Below, in pieces: positions 8,591 through 17,828 of a stretch of DNA of 64,000 bases. Under the pieces are notes generated by a model. The model ran no database searches. It was not told the DNA's origin and was given only the letters and a program-made list of their open reading frames with translations. The position numbers and the translations under genes are program-made. Each line of letters opens with the position of its first letter. Position 1 is the first letter of the stretch. This stretch comes from Leptotrichia sp. oral taxon 215 str. W9775 (GTDB taxonomy: Bacteria > Fusobacteriota > Fusobacteriia > Fusobacteriales > Leptotrichiaceae), in assembly GCF_000469505.1 (NCBI RefSeq), contig NZ_KI272866.1, positions 3,454-67,453 on the forward strand. Reading direction: 5' to 3'.

Positions 8591-9250
8591 ATGAAATTAA
8601 AGAAAATGGAAATATCAGATAGAGTAGTCCAACGGCTTACAGAATATTTGTCAATTTTAAAGGAAGTTCGTAAATATGAAGATGGAATAAATTCCATAGA
8701 ACTTTCTAAAATAATGGATACTACTTCAGCACAGGTTAGAAAAGATTTGTCTACATTTGGAGAATTTGGAGTCAGAGGAAAAGGATACGACATAGATAAA
8801 CTTATAGAGATAATTGAGGATATATTGGGAATAAACAAAGTAAATGACCTGATAGTTGTAGGATATGGGAAAATGGGGGAAATGATAACATCAAACAGCA
8901 AGGTTATGGGAAAAGGATTTAGAATAGTCGGTGTATTTGACAATGATCCTCAGAAAATAGATCAGGAAATTTCTGGAAATCTAAAAATACAGAATGTTGA
9001 TGAAGTTGAAGATTTTATAAAAAATTCATCAAACAAAGTAGAGACTGCAATTCTTTCGGTTGTGAAGGGACAGGCTCAGACAGCGGCTGAAAAACTTGTA
9101 AAAAATGGGATTAAAGCTATACTAAATATGACAACTTATAAACTGGAACTGCCAAAAAATGTAGTGGTAGTAAATATGGATATTTCTGCTAAACTTCAGG
9201 AACTGAATTTCTGGCGTATAAATCTTGAAGAAAATGGAGAGGAGCAGTAA
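8591..9250 (+). CDS. rex: Redox-sensing transcriptional repressor Rex
   Basis: 219 aa behind an AGGAGG site. An N-terminal winged helix (SDRVVQRLTEYLSIL, then TTSAQVRKDLSTFGEFG) is followed by a Rossmann NAD(H)-binding domain with VVGYGKMGEMI. Rex represses fermentation and energy genes until NADH/NAD+ rises. In Clostridia and Fusobacteria it controls reductive amino-acid pathways among others. A candidate Rex site is seen upstream of the Na+/alanine-glycine symporter at 34681. The stop codon abuts the folD start, so the two are translationally coupled. Confidence 0.93.
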   Translation: MKLKKMEISDRVVQRLTEYLSILKEVRKYEDGINSIELSKIMDTTSAQVRKDLSTFGEFGVRGKGYDIDKLIEIIEDILGINKVNDLIVVGYGKMGEMITSNSKVMGKGFRIVGVFDNDPQKIDQEISGNLKIQNVDEVEDFIKNSSNKVETAILSVVKGQAQTAAEKLVKNGIKAILNMTTYKLELPKNVVVVNMDISAKLQELNFWRINLEENGEEQ

Positions 9251-10102
9251 ATGGTAAAAATAGACGGGAAGGCTTTCTCGCAGGTAATTCTTGAAAAGAT
9301 AAGGGAAGAACATAATCAATTAAAAGAAAAGTACGGGAAACAGGCAGGACTTGCAGTAGTGATAGTTGGGAATAATCCTGCTTCACAGGTGTATGTGAGA
9401 AATAAAATGAAAGCTTGTGAAAATGTAGGATTTTATTCTGAAAACATTGAGCTTGATGAAAATATAAGCGAAAAGGAACTTCTGCAGGAAATTGACAAAC
9501 TGAATAAAAATGACAGGATAAATGGAATACTGGTACAGCTGCCTTTACCTTCACATATAAATGAACTGAAAATAATTGACAGTATTTCTCCTGAAAAGGA
9601 TGTGGATGGCTTCCATGTGGCAAACATTGGGAAAATGGTAATTGGAGATGAAACAGGATTTATTTCCTGCACTCCTTACGGAATAATGCAGCTGCTGGAA
9701 GAATATAAAATAGAAATTGCTGGGAAAGATGCAGTTATAATAGGAAGAAGCAATATTGTCGGGAAACCTATGGCACTCATGCTTATACAGAAAGGTGCCA
9801 CTGTACAGGTGTGCAACTCACGTACAAAGGATTTAAGAAAAAAACTTAATGATGCTGACATTATAATAGTTGCAGCTGGAGTACCGAAGCTTCTGAAAAA
9901 AGAAGATGTGAAAGAAGGGGCTGTAGTCATAGATGTAGGAATAAACAGGGTTGATGGAAAAATCTGCGGTGATGTGGATTATGAGGAAGTGGCAGAAAAA
10001 ACTTCCTATATAACTCCGGTTCCAGGCGGTGTAGGGCCTATGACAATAGCAAGTCTCATAAAAAATACTTTTAAATCTTACAAAAATAGTTTAAAATACT
10101 AA
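9251..10102 (+). CDS. folD: Bifunctional methylene-THF dehydrogenase/methenyl-THF cyclohydrolase
   Basis: 283 aa, starting on the base after the rex stop, with the site GGAGAGGAG inside rex. Signatures: YVRNKMKAC with the catalytic Lys, ILVQLPLP, DVDGFH, the NADP-binding GRSNIVGKPMA, and PVPGGVGPMTIA near the C-terminus. It interconverts methylene-, methenyl- and formyl-THF and so supplies formyl-THF to fmt. Confidence 0.95.
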   Translation: MVKIDGKAFSQVILEKIREEHNQLKEKYGKQAGLAVVIVGNNPASQVYVRNKMKACENVGFYSENIELDENISEKELLQEIDKLNKNDRINGILVQLPLPSHINELKIIDSISPEKDVDGFHVANIGKMVIGDETGFISCTPYGIMQLLEEYKIEIAGKDAVIIGRSNIVGKPMALMLIQKGATVQVCNSRTKDLRKKLNDADIIIVAAGVPKLLKKEDVKEGAVVIDVGINRVDGKICGDVDYEEVAEKTSYITPVPGGVGPMTIASLIKNTFKSYKNSLKY

Positions 10103-10239
10103 AAGAATAAAATAATAAAAAAATATGAAGATAAAATATAAATAATATGATAAAATAGAAGTAGTTTTTAATTATTTATAAAAACGGGATTTAAAATACG
10201 AATAATTGAAATAAGTCGAAATTAGGAGGAAATTTTTAA

Positions 10240-10716
10240 ATGAGGGATAAAATAAAATTTATTAAAGAGCTTGCTGAAAGTATGAATGCAAATAAGATTG
10301 ACACAGTAAAGTATGAAGAAAATGATTTTGAAATTCAGATAACAAAAAAAGAAAAAGAAAGAAAAGTATTTTCTTATGGTGGAGTACCTACAGCTGTAGC
10401 GGCAGAACAGCCTGCAGTAACAGTGGGAGCTGTAGAATCTGAAACTCCTGTACAGGAAACAGCACAGGTTGAAGAAATTTCAGGGACAAAAATAACTTCT
10501 CCAATGGTTGGAACATATTACAGTGCACCGTCGCCAACATCAGCTCCTTTCATTAAAGAGGGAGACAGTGTAAGTGAAGGACAGACATTGTGTATCGTAG
10601 AAGCAATGAAACTTATGAACGAAGTAAAATCATCAGTTTCTGGAAAAGTAAAGAAAATACTTGTAAAAGACGGGGAAGCAATAAAGAAAGGACAGGACCT
10701 TATTATAATAGAATAG
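10240..10716 (+). CDS. accB: Biotin carboxyl carrier protein of acetyl-CoA carboxylase
   Basis: 158 aa with an AGGAGG site. The N-terminal helix region precedes an Ala/Val/Pro/Glu-rich linker (residues 50-80) and a C-terminal biotinyl domain with the biotin-accepting K124 in EAMKLMNEV. Length and layout are typical of AccB. It stands alone here without accC, so a role with a decarboxylase or another carboxylase cannot be fully excluded, but the N-terminal part (MRDKIKFIKELAESM) favours AccB. Confidence 0.88.
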   Translation: MRDKIKFIKELAESMNANKIDTVKYEENDFEIQITKKEKERKVFSYGGVPTAVAAEQPAVTVGAVESETPVQETAQVEEISGTKITSPMVGTYYSAPSPTSAPFIKEGDSVSEGQTLCIVEAMKLMNEVKSSVSGKVKKILVKDGEAIKKGQDLIIIE

Positions 10717-10728
10717 GAATTATAATAG

Positions 10729-10780
10729 ACTGAATTTTGTGACATATTAAAATATTACATTAAAATGTCATAACTTCAGT
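10729..10780. other. Inverted repeat between accB and the CBS-domain gene
   Basis: Left arm ACTGAATTTTGTGACAT and right arm ATGTCATAACTTCAGT pair over about 16 bp around a 19-nt AT-rich loop. No U-run follows on either strand, so it is more likely an mRNA stem or a regulator site than an intrinsic terminator. Confidence 0.45.
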
Positions 10781-10808
10781 AAAGTTCTAAAGGAAGGTGT
10801 AATAAAAA

Positions 10809-12137
10809 TTGGAAGGACAGAGGATTTGGATAAAGGTAATATTGCTGGTTGCAGTGTTATTTTTATCGGCATTTTTTTCAGCGGCGGTGACAGCATTATC
10901 TTCGCTGAGAAGAATACACGTGGGAGGAGAGAATAATAAGAAAGATTCAAAGGAGGAACAGCTGCTCAGACTTTGGCTGAAAAATCCGAATGAACTTTTG
11001 ACTACTCTTCTATTCGGGAAAACGGTAGCATATATATTTCTAATAGGAATGTCCATACTGCTGTTTAAAGATTACTATAAAATTTTTGAATTGTCAGTAG
11101 GCTTTGCGGCTTATGACATTATAGTTTTTGTAATTATGAGTATTTTTGTACTTATTTTTGTTGAAATGATACCTATAATTTATGCAAAGAGCAATGTCTA
11201 TAAAATTTCAAAAGCTATTATAGTTCCACTTGATACGGCGAGAATTATACTACGGCCATTTATATTAATTTTTATACAAATATCAAAATTTATCCTTGGA
11301 TTATTTAAGGTAAAACTCGAAGAAAGAATATTTGAAATGACGGAAGAGGATATAAAAACTTTTGTCAAGGCGGGAACAGAGGAAGGAATAATCGAAGAGG
11401 AAGAGGAAGAAATGATTCACAGCATATTTGAATTTTCAGATACTACTGTGAAGGAAATATTAACACCTAGGACAAGTGTTTTTGCACTGGATTCTGAAAA
11501 GACACTGGGAGAAGTGTGGGATGAAATAGTTGAGCAGGGATTTTCAAGAATTCCTGTATATAATGAAAATATAGATAAAATAGAAGGAATCGTACATATA
11601 AAAGATTTGCTGAAGTATAATAAGGAACAGAATTCTTCGCTGAAAATGAAGGAACTTATGAAGGAAGCATATTATGTTCCGGCAACTAAGACTTTGACTG
11701 AACTTCTGGAAGAATTTAAAAGAAAACAGTCCCATATGGCAATAATAATAGATGAATATGGGGGAACGCTTGGTATTGTAACAATTGAAGACTTGCTGGA
11801 AGAAATTGTTGGAGAAATAAGGGATGAATTTGACCAGGAGGAAGAAAGTATACAGCAGATCAGGGAAAAAATATACGACATAAAAGGTGATACTCTTATA
11901 GAAGAAATAAATGATGAACTGGAAATAAATATGCCAGTTTCAGAAGAATACGACACAGTTGCAGGATATGTCCAGGATGAGCTGGGAAAAGTTGCAGAGA
12001 CAGGAAACCAGGTTAAAGCTGACGGGTATATTTTGAAGGTAATGGAAGTTGATAATAAGAGAATAGAGAAAATCAGAATAATCATTACTGAAAACAGTGG
12101 TGAGGAGAGTGTTAATGACAGAGAAGACAAGGCCTAG
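10809..12137 (+). CDS. CNNM/CorC-type membrane protein with CBS pair
   Basis: 442 aa with TTG start 10809 behind AAAGGAAGGTG. A DUF21/CNNM transmembrane domain (hydrophobic segments near 8-30, 62-82, 98-120 and 145-160) is followed by a CBS pair (LTPRTSVFALD to IDEYGGTLGIVTIEDLLEEIVGEI) and the C-terminal CorC_HlyC domain (DTVAGYVQDELGK). Family members move or regulate Mg2+ and other divalent cations; the older annotation is hemolysin-related. The 3' end overlaps the start of the next gene by 23 bp. Confidence 0.88.
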   Translation: MEGQRIWIKVILLVAVLFLSAFFSAAVTALSSLRRIHVGGENNKKDSKEEQLLRLWLKNPNELLTTLLFGKTVAYIFLIGMSILLFKDYYKIFELSVGFAAYDIIVFVIMSIFVLIFVEMIPIIYAKSNVYKISKAIIVPLDTARIILRPFILIFIQISKFILGLFKVKLEERIFEMTEEDIKTFVKAGTEEGIIEEEEEEMIHSIFEFSDTTVKEILTPRTSVFALDSEKTLGEVWDEIVEQGFSRIPVYNENIDKIEGIVHIKDLLKYNKEQNSSLKMKELMKEAYYVPATKTLTELLEEFKRKQSHMAIIIDEYGGTLGIVTIEDLLEEIVGEIRDEFDQEEESIQQIREKIYDIKGDTLIEEINDELEINMPVSEEYDTVAGYVQDELGKVAETGNQVKADGYILKVMEVDNKRIEKIRIIITENSGEESVNDREDKA

Positions 12138-12570
12138 GGTGAGAGTTGCAGGGATACTTATAGAAGATGACAGGATACTCTTAATAGAGCATACAAAAAA
12201 TGATAAGAAATACTGGCTTGTGCCAGGTGGGGGAGTAGACTGGGGAGAAAGTGCGGCAGAAGCTCTTACTAGAGAATTTAAGGAAGAAACTAATCTGGAT
12301 ATAGAAGTGGAAAAATTTCTGTTTATTTCAGAAACTATAGCACCTGATAAACAGAAACATGTTATAAATTTATATTTTAAGATAAAAAAGGCAGAAAATT
12401 CCTCAAATGAAATGAAACTGGGAGATGAGGATATGCTTACTGATTTGAGGTTTGTTCCAAAGGATGAAATACAGAATATAAAATTATACCCAAATATAAA
12501 AGAAAAACTGATAAAACTGCTGAATAAGGAAACTATAGAACCTTATTTAGGTCTGTTATGGGATAAATAG
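12115..12570 (+). CDS. Nudix hydrolase
   Basis: 151 aa from ATG 12115. The frame opens at 12097, but GAGGAG 6 bp before 12115 marks the start. The Nudix box is present as GGVDWGESAAEALTREFKEETN, split here as GGVDWGE and REFKEETN; the final Gly of the consensus is Asn. It hydrolyses a nucleoside diphosphate linked to some moiety; the substrate is unknown. It overlaps the upstream CBS-protein gene and is 9 bp from apt, so the three probably form one operon. Confidence 0.85.
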   Translation: MTEKTRPRVRVAGILIEDDRILLIEHTKNDKKYWLVPGGGVDWGESAAEALTREFKEETNLDIEVEKFLFISETIAPDKQKHVINLYFKIKKAENSSNEMKLGDEDMLTDLRFVPKDEIQNIKLYPNIKEKLIKLLNKETIEPYLGLLWDK

Positions 12571-12579
12571 GAGGATAAA

Positions 12580-13110
12580 ATGACAAATGAAGAAATAAAA
12601 AAGGTGGAAGGATTGATGAGATCCATTAAAGATTTTCCTGCACCTGGAATTATATTTAGAGATATTACTACTATTCTGAAGGATAAGGAAGGACTTCAGA
12701 TTATAATTAAGGATTTTACAGAAAGATATAAGGATAAAGGAATAGACTATGTTATGGGAGCAGACGCCAGAGGATTTATCTTTGGAGCCGCTATTGCATA
12801 TAATATAGGTGCCGGATTTGTTCCTGCAAGAAAGCCTGGGAAATTGCCTGCTGAAACTGAAAAAGTGGAATATGAACTGGAATATGGGAAAAATAGTATA
12901 GAAGTACATAAAGATGCTTTTGAAAAAGGTTCAAAAGTACTGATAGTAGATGATCTGCTTGCAACAGGTGGAACTGCAAAAGCTATGGTTGAATTGACAA
13001 ATAAGCTGGGAGCTGAAGTTTACGAACTGGCTTTCCTTATAGAACTTGAAGATTTAAAGGGAAGAGAAGTTTTAAAAGGATATGATGTTTATTCACAGTT
13101 GAAATATTAA
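12580..13110 (+). CDS. apt: Adenine phosphoribosyltransferase
   Basis: 176 aa with an AGGAGG site. It starts with the family-typical IKDFPAPGIIFRDITTIL, has GADARGFIFG and the PRPP-binding loop VLIVDDLLATGGTAKA. It salvages adenine to AMP. The next gene is relA/spoT; apt-relA adjacency is common in Firmicutes and Fusobacteria. A clear terminator follows. Confidence 0.95.
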   Translation: MTNEEIKKVEGLMRSIKDFPAPGIIFRDITTILKDKEGLQIIIKDFTERYKDKGIDYVMGADARGFIFGAAIAYNIGAGFVPARKPGKLPAETEKVEYELEYGKNSIEVHKDAFEKGSKVLIVDDLLATGGTAKAMVELTNKLGAEVYELAFLIELEDLKGREVLKGYDVYSQLKY

Positions 13111-13120
13111 TTTTATAATA

Positions 13121-13145
13121 GAGGCGTGAGCCTCTTTTATTTTTG
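13121..13145 (+). terminator. Intrinsic terminator after apt
   Basis: The stem GAGGC/GCCTC with loop GTGA is followed by TTTTATTTTT. The 280-bp gap to relA also holds AT-rich inverted repeats (13145-13195, and 13260-13313 with arms TTTTAAAAAATATTT and AAATATTTTTTAAAG); the second surrounds a possible relA promoter. Confidence 0.85.
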
Positions 13146-13390
13146 GAATATTTTTATATTTTTTATAAAATATAAAAAATTAATCAAAATATTCTTCTTA
13201 AAGATAGATTTTTTTCTGAATGTATAGTAAAATAAATAAAAAGAATTTTATCAGACAGTTTTAAAAAATATTTTGATACAGTAAATAAACTTTAAATATA
13301 AATATTTTTTAAAGGAATTCAAAACAGTATACACTGAAACTGCTTTCTCAGAAACAAATACTGATGAAGGCCGGTATGGAGGGAAATACA

Positions 13391-15664
13391 ATGAAAACTA
13401 AAGAAGGAAAGATGGAAGAAAAGAACATAACCCAAAAAAATATGCCAACAGAAAATGCTGATGTGGAAAAAAAGCAGAAAAAGCCTGAAATAATAAATAA
13501 GACAGGTGAAGAACTTTTAAGCCAGTTAATGAAAAGAATAGAAGAAAATCATCTGGAAGTGGATGCTGAAAAGATAAAGGAAGCTTTTACCCTGGCAAAT
13601 GAATCCCATATAGGCCAAAAAAGGAGAAGTGGGGAAAACTACATTCTTCATCCTGTTGAAGTGGCAGAAATACTGGCAGACATGCGTATGGATACAGATA
13701 CGCTTGTTGCGGGAATTTTACATGACGTTGTAGAAGATACATTGATAACATTGCCTGATATAGAATATACTTTTGGAAAAGATGTAAGTAAACTTGTGGA
13801 TGGAGTTACAAAACTGAGAAATCTTCCTAGAACAGACAGCAAAAAAATAGAAAATATAAGAAAAATGGTTGTTGCAATGGCGGAAGACATAAGAGTCGTA
13901 ATTATTAAACTTGCAGACAGACTTCATAATATGCGTACTTTAAAATATATGACACCTGAAAAGCAGCAGATAAAGTCCAAGGAAACAATAGAAGTTTATG
14001 CTCCCATTGCCCATAGAATAGGGATGGCAAAAATAAAATGGGAACTGGAAGATATAAGTTTCAGATATTTATATCCTGAAGATTATAAAGAAATAAGCGA
14101 ACTTGTGAGTTCAAAAAGGAAAGAAAGGGAAGAATACACAGGAAAAGTTATAAAGAGAATAGAAGAGGAACTGAAGAAACATAATGTAAACGGAGAAGTA
14201 ACAGGAAGACCGAAACATCTTTACAGTATATATAAAAAGATACATGAAAAGGGTAAAAAATTTACTGATTTATATGATCTTATAGCAATGCGTATAATTG
14301 TGGATAAGGAAGAGGAATGTTACAATATACTTGGAATAATTCACAACCTTTTTATTCCGGTTACGGGAAGGTTCAAGGATTATATTGCTGTACCGAAAAC
14401 AAATGGATACCAGTCAATTCACACTACTGTCATCGGGCCTGATGAACAGAAGGTTGAAATTCAGATAAGAACTCATGAAATGCATAGAATTGCTGAAGAT
14501 GGGGTTGCTGCCCACTGGAAATACAAGGAAAAGAAATCTAAAACAAAAAATGATAAATATTATGCGGCAGTAAAACATATAATAAAGGCAAATACTGAAA
14601 ATCCTGAAAAATTTGCACAGAAGGTAACTGATAATGTGCTTAACCAGACAATATTTGTATTTACTCCAAAAGGGGATGTAATAGAACTTGCTAACGGTTC
14701 TACAGCTCTTGATTTTGCATTTCAGGTACATACACAGATTGGATATCGTACAATTGGGGCAAAAGTTAACGAGAGAATAGTACAGCTTGATCAGGTACTT
14801 GAAAATGCAGATAAAGTTGAAATAATGACTTCAAGAAATACTAAAGGACCTGGAAAAGACTGGATAAATATGGTTAATAACAACAGTTCCAAAGTAAAAA
14901 TAAGAAAATGGTTTAAAGACAAGGAATTTGAGGAAAAAACAAAAGAAGGGGAACAGATTCTGGAAAGGGAATTTGAAAAACTTGGCCTGAAATTCAGGGA
15001 TTTTGAAGAAGATGAAAGAGTTTTCCTTTATATGAAAAAATTTAATGTGGCAACTATAGATCTTTTATGTTATAAATTTGCAATTGGCGATCTTTCTCTT
15101 GACGGATTTATGAAAAAATTCGAAGTGAAGGAAGAGAAAGATATAACACAGGTTCTGGAAGAAGAAACAGAAAAAGGAAACAGAAAAAAACGTAAAAGTG
15201 AAGGCGGAGTAAAAATTTCAGGAACAGAAAATACAATGTACCGTTTTGCAAAATGCTGTAGCCCTCTGCCTGGAGATGATATAAAGGGATATGTAACTAG
15301 AGGTCGTGGAATTGCAATTCATAGAGCAGACTGTGACAATTTGAAACAGCTTATGGAACATGATCCTGACAGGGAAGTAGAAGTTTTCTGGGATGAGGAA
15401 GCGGTTAATTCAAGCAATACAAAATATCAGTATAATTTCAGCCTGAAAACAATTGACAGAAATGGTTTGCTTCTGGATATTATAAGAATTCTTAACGAAT
15501 ATAAGATGGAACTTGTCAATGTAAACACAAACTACATTAAGGAAAATGGAAATGTCTATGGACTCCTTCATTTTGGAATAATGATTAAGAAAAGGGAAGA
15601 TTTTGACAGACTCGCAAATAATCTAAATTCAATGAGGGATGTAATTGAAGTAATAAAAAAATAG
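13391..15664 (+). CDS. relA: (p)ppGpp synthetase/hydrolase, RelA/SpoT family
   Basis: 757 aa from ATG 13391. An ATG also exists at 13364, but GGAGGG lies 7 bp before 13391. Domains: HD hydrolase (QKRRSGENYILHPVEVAEIL, HDVVEDT, KLADRLHNMRTL), synthetase (GRPKHLYSIYKKI, YDLIAMRIIV, KDYIAVPKTNGYQSIH), TGS (VFTPKGDVIELANGSTALDFAF), and a C-terminal CC-containing zinc-finger region plus ACT. The HD residues are intact, so both synthesis and hydrolysis of the alarmone are expected, as in the single long RSH of many bacteria. Its first ~40 residues are unusually Lys/Glu-rich. Confidence 0.94.
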   Translation: MKTKEGKMEEKNITQKNMPTENADVEKKQKKPEIINKTGEELLSQLMKRIEENHLEVDAEKIKEAFTLANESHIGQKRRSGENYILHPVEVAEILADMRMDTDTLVAGILHDVVEDTLITLPDIEYTFGKDVSKLVDGVTKLRNLPRTDSKKIENIRKMVVAMAEDIRVVIIKLADRLHNMRTLKYMTPEKQQIKSKETIEVYAPIAHRIGMAKIKWELEDISFRYLYPEDYKEISELVSSKRKEREEYTGKVIKRIEEELKKHNVNGEVTGRPKHLYSIYKKIHEKGKKFTDLYDLIAMRIIVDKEEECYNILGIIHNLFIPVTGRFKDYIAVPKTNGYQSIHTTVIGPDEQKVEIQIRTHEMHRIAEDGVAAHWKYKEKKSKTKNDKYYAAVKHIIKANTENPEKFAQKVTDNVLNQTIFVFTPKGDVIELANGSTALDFAFQVHTQIGYRTIGAKVNERIVQLDQVLENADKVEIMTSRNTKGPGKDWINMVNNNSSKVKIRKWFKDKEFEEKTKEGEQILEREFEKLGLKFRDFEEDERVFLYMKKFNVATIDLLCYKFAIGDLSLDGFMKKFEVKEEKDITQVLEEETEKGNRKKRKSEGGVKISGTENTMYRFAKCCSPLPGDDIKGYVTRGRGIAIHRADCDNLKQLMEHDPDREVEVFWDEEAVNSSNTKYQYNFSLKTIDRNGLLLDIIRILNEYKMELVNVNTNYIKENGNVYGLLHFGIMIKKREDFDRLANNLNSMRDVIEVIKK

Positions 15665-15672
15665 AAAGGAGA

Positions 15673-15889
15673 TGAAGCTATTTCAAATTTAAATAAAATA
15701 TATAAAAATATTTATTCATACTATAAAATTTTATTCATTCAAAACAGGAGTTCTACAAGAAAAAATTATAAACTCACCAGGTGGTTCAGACAATAATTTT
15801 TTCTATGTATCACCTTCCTGTTTTGAATTATAAAATTTTGAATGAATTCATAAATATTTTTTATATTATTTTATTTTGAAATAGCTTCA
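15673..15889. repeat. Long imperfect hairpin repeat, copy C
   Basis: A 217-bp near-palindrome fills the relA-tgt gap. Outer arms are TGAAGCTATTTCAA and TTGAAATAGCTTCA (perfect). Middle arms carry the AAAACAGG and CCTGTTTT boxes shared with copies A and B. Inner arms are AAGAAAAAATTAT and ATAATTTTTTCT, with a ~20-nt tip. Tip and outer arm sequences differ from A and B, so it is a diverged or related family member. Confidence 0.7.
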
Positions 15890-15903
15890 ATACAATAAAG
15901 AAG

Positions 15904-17079
15904 ATGTGTAATAAAAATATAGAAATGACGGAAAATCCTGTAAAATATAGGATTGAAGTAAAGGATGGAAATGCAAGGGCAGGAGAAATAGAAACGCCTC
16001 ATGGGAAAATAAAAACTCCTGTATTTATGCCGGTGGGGACACAGGCGACAGTAAAAGCCATGACAAGGGAAGAACTTGAAGAAATAAATTCTCAAATTAT
16101 TTTAGGGAATACTTATCACCTTTACTTAAGACCAGGTGATGAATTAGTAAATGATTTTGGGGGACTTCATAAATTTATGAACTGGGAAAGACCTATACTT
16201 ACTGACAGTGGAGGATTTCAGGTATTTAGTCTTGGAGATTTGAGAAAAATAAAGGAAGAAGGGGTGTATTTCAGATCGCATCTTGACGGTTCAAAACATT
16301 TTCTGTCTCCGGAAAAATCTATTGAAATACAGAATAACCTTGGAAGTGACATAATGATGGTGCTGGATGAGTGCCCACCAGGATTATCCACTAGAGAATA
16401 TTTACTTCCGTCAATTGAAAGAACAACAAGATGGGCAAAAAGATGTATTGAGGCGAATAGAAACAAGGATAGACAAGGACTTTTTGCAATTGTGCAAGGT
16501 GGAATTTATGAGGATTTAAGAGATAAAAGCATGAATGAGCTTGTGGAAATGGATGAAGGATTTGCCGGGTATGCCGTTGGAGGACTTGCAGTAGGAGAAC
16601 CTAGGGAAGATATGTATAGAATACTTGAATATATCACTCCAAAGCTGCCTGAAAACAAGCCTAGATACCTTATGGGAGTTGGAGAGCCACTTGATATGCT
16701 TGAAGCAGTGGAAGACGGAATAGATATGATGGACTGTGTACAGCCTACAAGAATAGGAAGACATGGAACTGTATTTACTAAATATGGAAGACTTGTAATA
16801 AAAAATGCTTCATATTCAAGGGATGACAGACCTTTAGATGAATGTGACTGTTATGTATGTAAAAACTATACGAGAGCATATATAAGACATCTATTCAAAG
16901 CTGAGGAAATACTGGGTCAGAGATTGGCAACATACCATAATCTGCATTTTTTACTGAAACTTATGAATGATGCAAGGCAGGCTATAATTGAACAGAGATT
17001 TAAGGAATTTAAAGAGGAATTTGAGAAAAATTACAATATGGGAAAAGAAAGTGAATGGATAAAACCAAAGTCTATTTAA
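15904..17079 (+). CDS. tgt: Queuine/preQ1 tRNA-guanine transglycosylase
   Basis: 391 aa. It has the catalytic core LTDSGGFQVFSL and the second Asp region TRIGRHGTVFT (VQPTRIGRHG), GGLAVGE, and the zinc site CDCYVCKNYTRAYIRHLF...H. It exchanges G34 for preQ1 in GUN-anticodon tRNAs. The ATG at 15904 has only a marginal AAAGAAG site touching it; ATG 15925 is an alternative. It stands downstream of a long hairpin repeat and 62 bp ahead of a two-component system. Confidence 0.94.
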   Translation: MCNKNIEMTENPVKYRIEVKDGNARAGEIETPHGKIKTPVFMPVGTQATVKAMTREELEEINSQIILGNTYHLYLRPGDELVNDFGGLHKFMNWERPILTDSGGFQVFSLGDLRKIKEEGVYFRSHLDGSKHFLSPEKSIEIQNNLGSDIMMVLDECPPGLSTREYLLPSIERTTRWAKRCIEANRNKDRQGLFAIVQGGIYEDLRDKSMNELVEMDEGFAGYAVGGLAVGEPREDMYRILEYITPKLPENKPRYLMGVGEPLDMLEAVEDGIDMMDCVQPTRIGRHGTVFTKYGRLVIKNASYSRDDRPLDECDCYVCKNYTRAYIRHLFKAEEILGQRLATYHNLHFLLKLMNDARQAIIEQRFKEFKEEFEKNYNMGKESEWIKPKSI

Positions 17080-17141
17080 GTCTATATAATAAGATTGGAA
17101 ACATTTACTTACGATTATAAAATATCCTGTCAGGAGGAAAA

Positions 17142-17828
17142 ATGCGTATTTTAGTAGTGGAAGATGAAAAAAAAATAAATGATGTAATAGTGAAAACACT
17201 GAAAAAGGAAAAATACGGAGTGGATAGCTGTTTTGATGGTGAAGAAGCTCTGGATTATATATTTTCAGTTGAGTATGACATTATTCTTCTTGATATAATG
17301 TTACCTAAAAAAGATGGTTTTGAAGTGCTGAAATCCATGAGGAAAAAGGGAATAAAGACTCCAGTACTTTTTCTGACTGCAAGGGATCAGATTGAAGACA
17401 GGGTAAGAGGACTGGATTTTGGTGCAGATGACTATCTTGTAAAACCTTTTGCCTTTGAAGAACTTCTCGCACGTATAAGGGTTGTTCTGAGGAAAAATTC
17501 AGGATCAGGAGAAGACAGTGGAAACGTCCTGAAAATAGCTAATCTCACAGTAGACTGCAATAAACATGAAGTATTTAGGGATGATGTATCCATAAAACTT
17601 TCAGCAAAGGAATTTTCAATACTGGAATATATGATGAGAAATAAAGGAAGAGTAGTTTCAAAGGAAAAAATAGAAGAACATGTCTGGGATTTTGATTATG
17701 AAGGTGGAAGCAACATAGTGGAAGTGTATATAAAGTTTTTGAGAAAGAAAGTGGATAACGATTTTTCTCCGAAATTAATTCATACAATAAGAAGAGTAGG
17801 ATATATTTTAAAGGTGGAAAATGAATAA
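17142..17828 (+). CDS. OmpR-family response regulator, second module
   Basis: 228 aa behind a CAGGAGG site. The receiver has EDE, phospho-acceptor D51 (IILLDIMLPK), LTARDQ and VKPF. The winged-helix output domain ends RRVGYIL. Very similar in layout to the regulator at 4708. Its last 8 bases overlap the kinase start (translational coupling). The downstream PepSY gene completes a module that mirrors the one at 3.5-6.8 kb. Confidence 0.93.
   Translation: MRILVVEDEKKINDVIVKTLKKEKYGVDSCFDGEEALDYIFSVEYDIILLDIMLPKKDGFEVLKSMRKKGIKTPVLFLTARDQIEDRVRGLDFGADDYLVKPFAFEELLARIRVVLRKNSGSGEDSGNVLKIANLTVDCNKHEVFRDDVSIKLSAKEFSILEYMMRNKGRVVSKEKIEEHVWDFDYEGGSNIVEVYIKFLRKKVDNDFSPKLIHTIRRVGYILKVENE

Noticed and set aside
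13145..13195. AT-rich inverted repeat near relA as a member of hairpin family A-C
   Set aside because: Lacks the AAAACAGG/CTGTTTT boxes; simple A/T composition can account for it.
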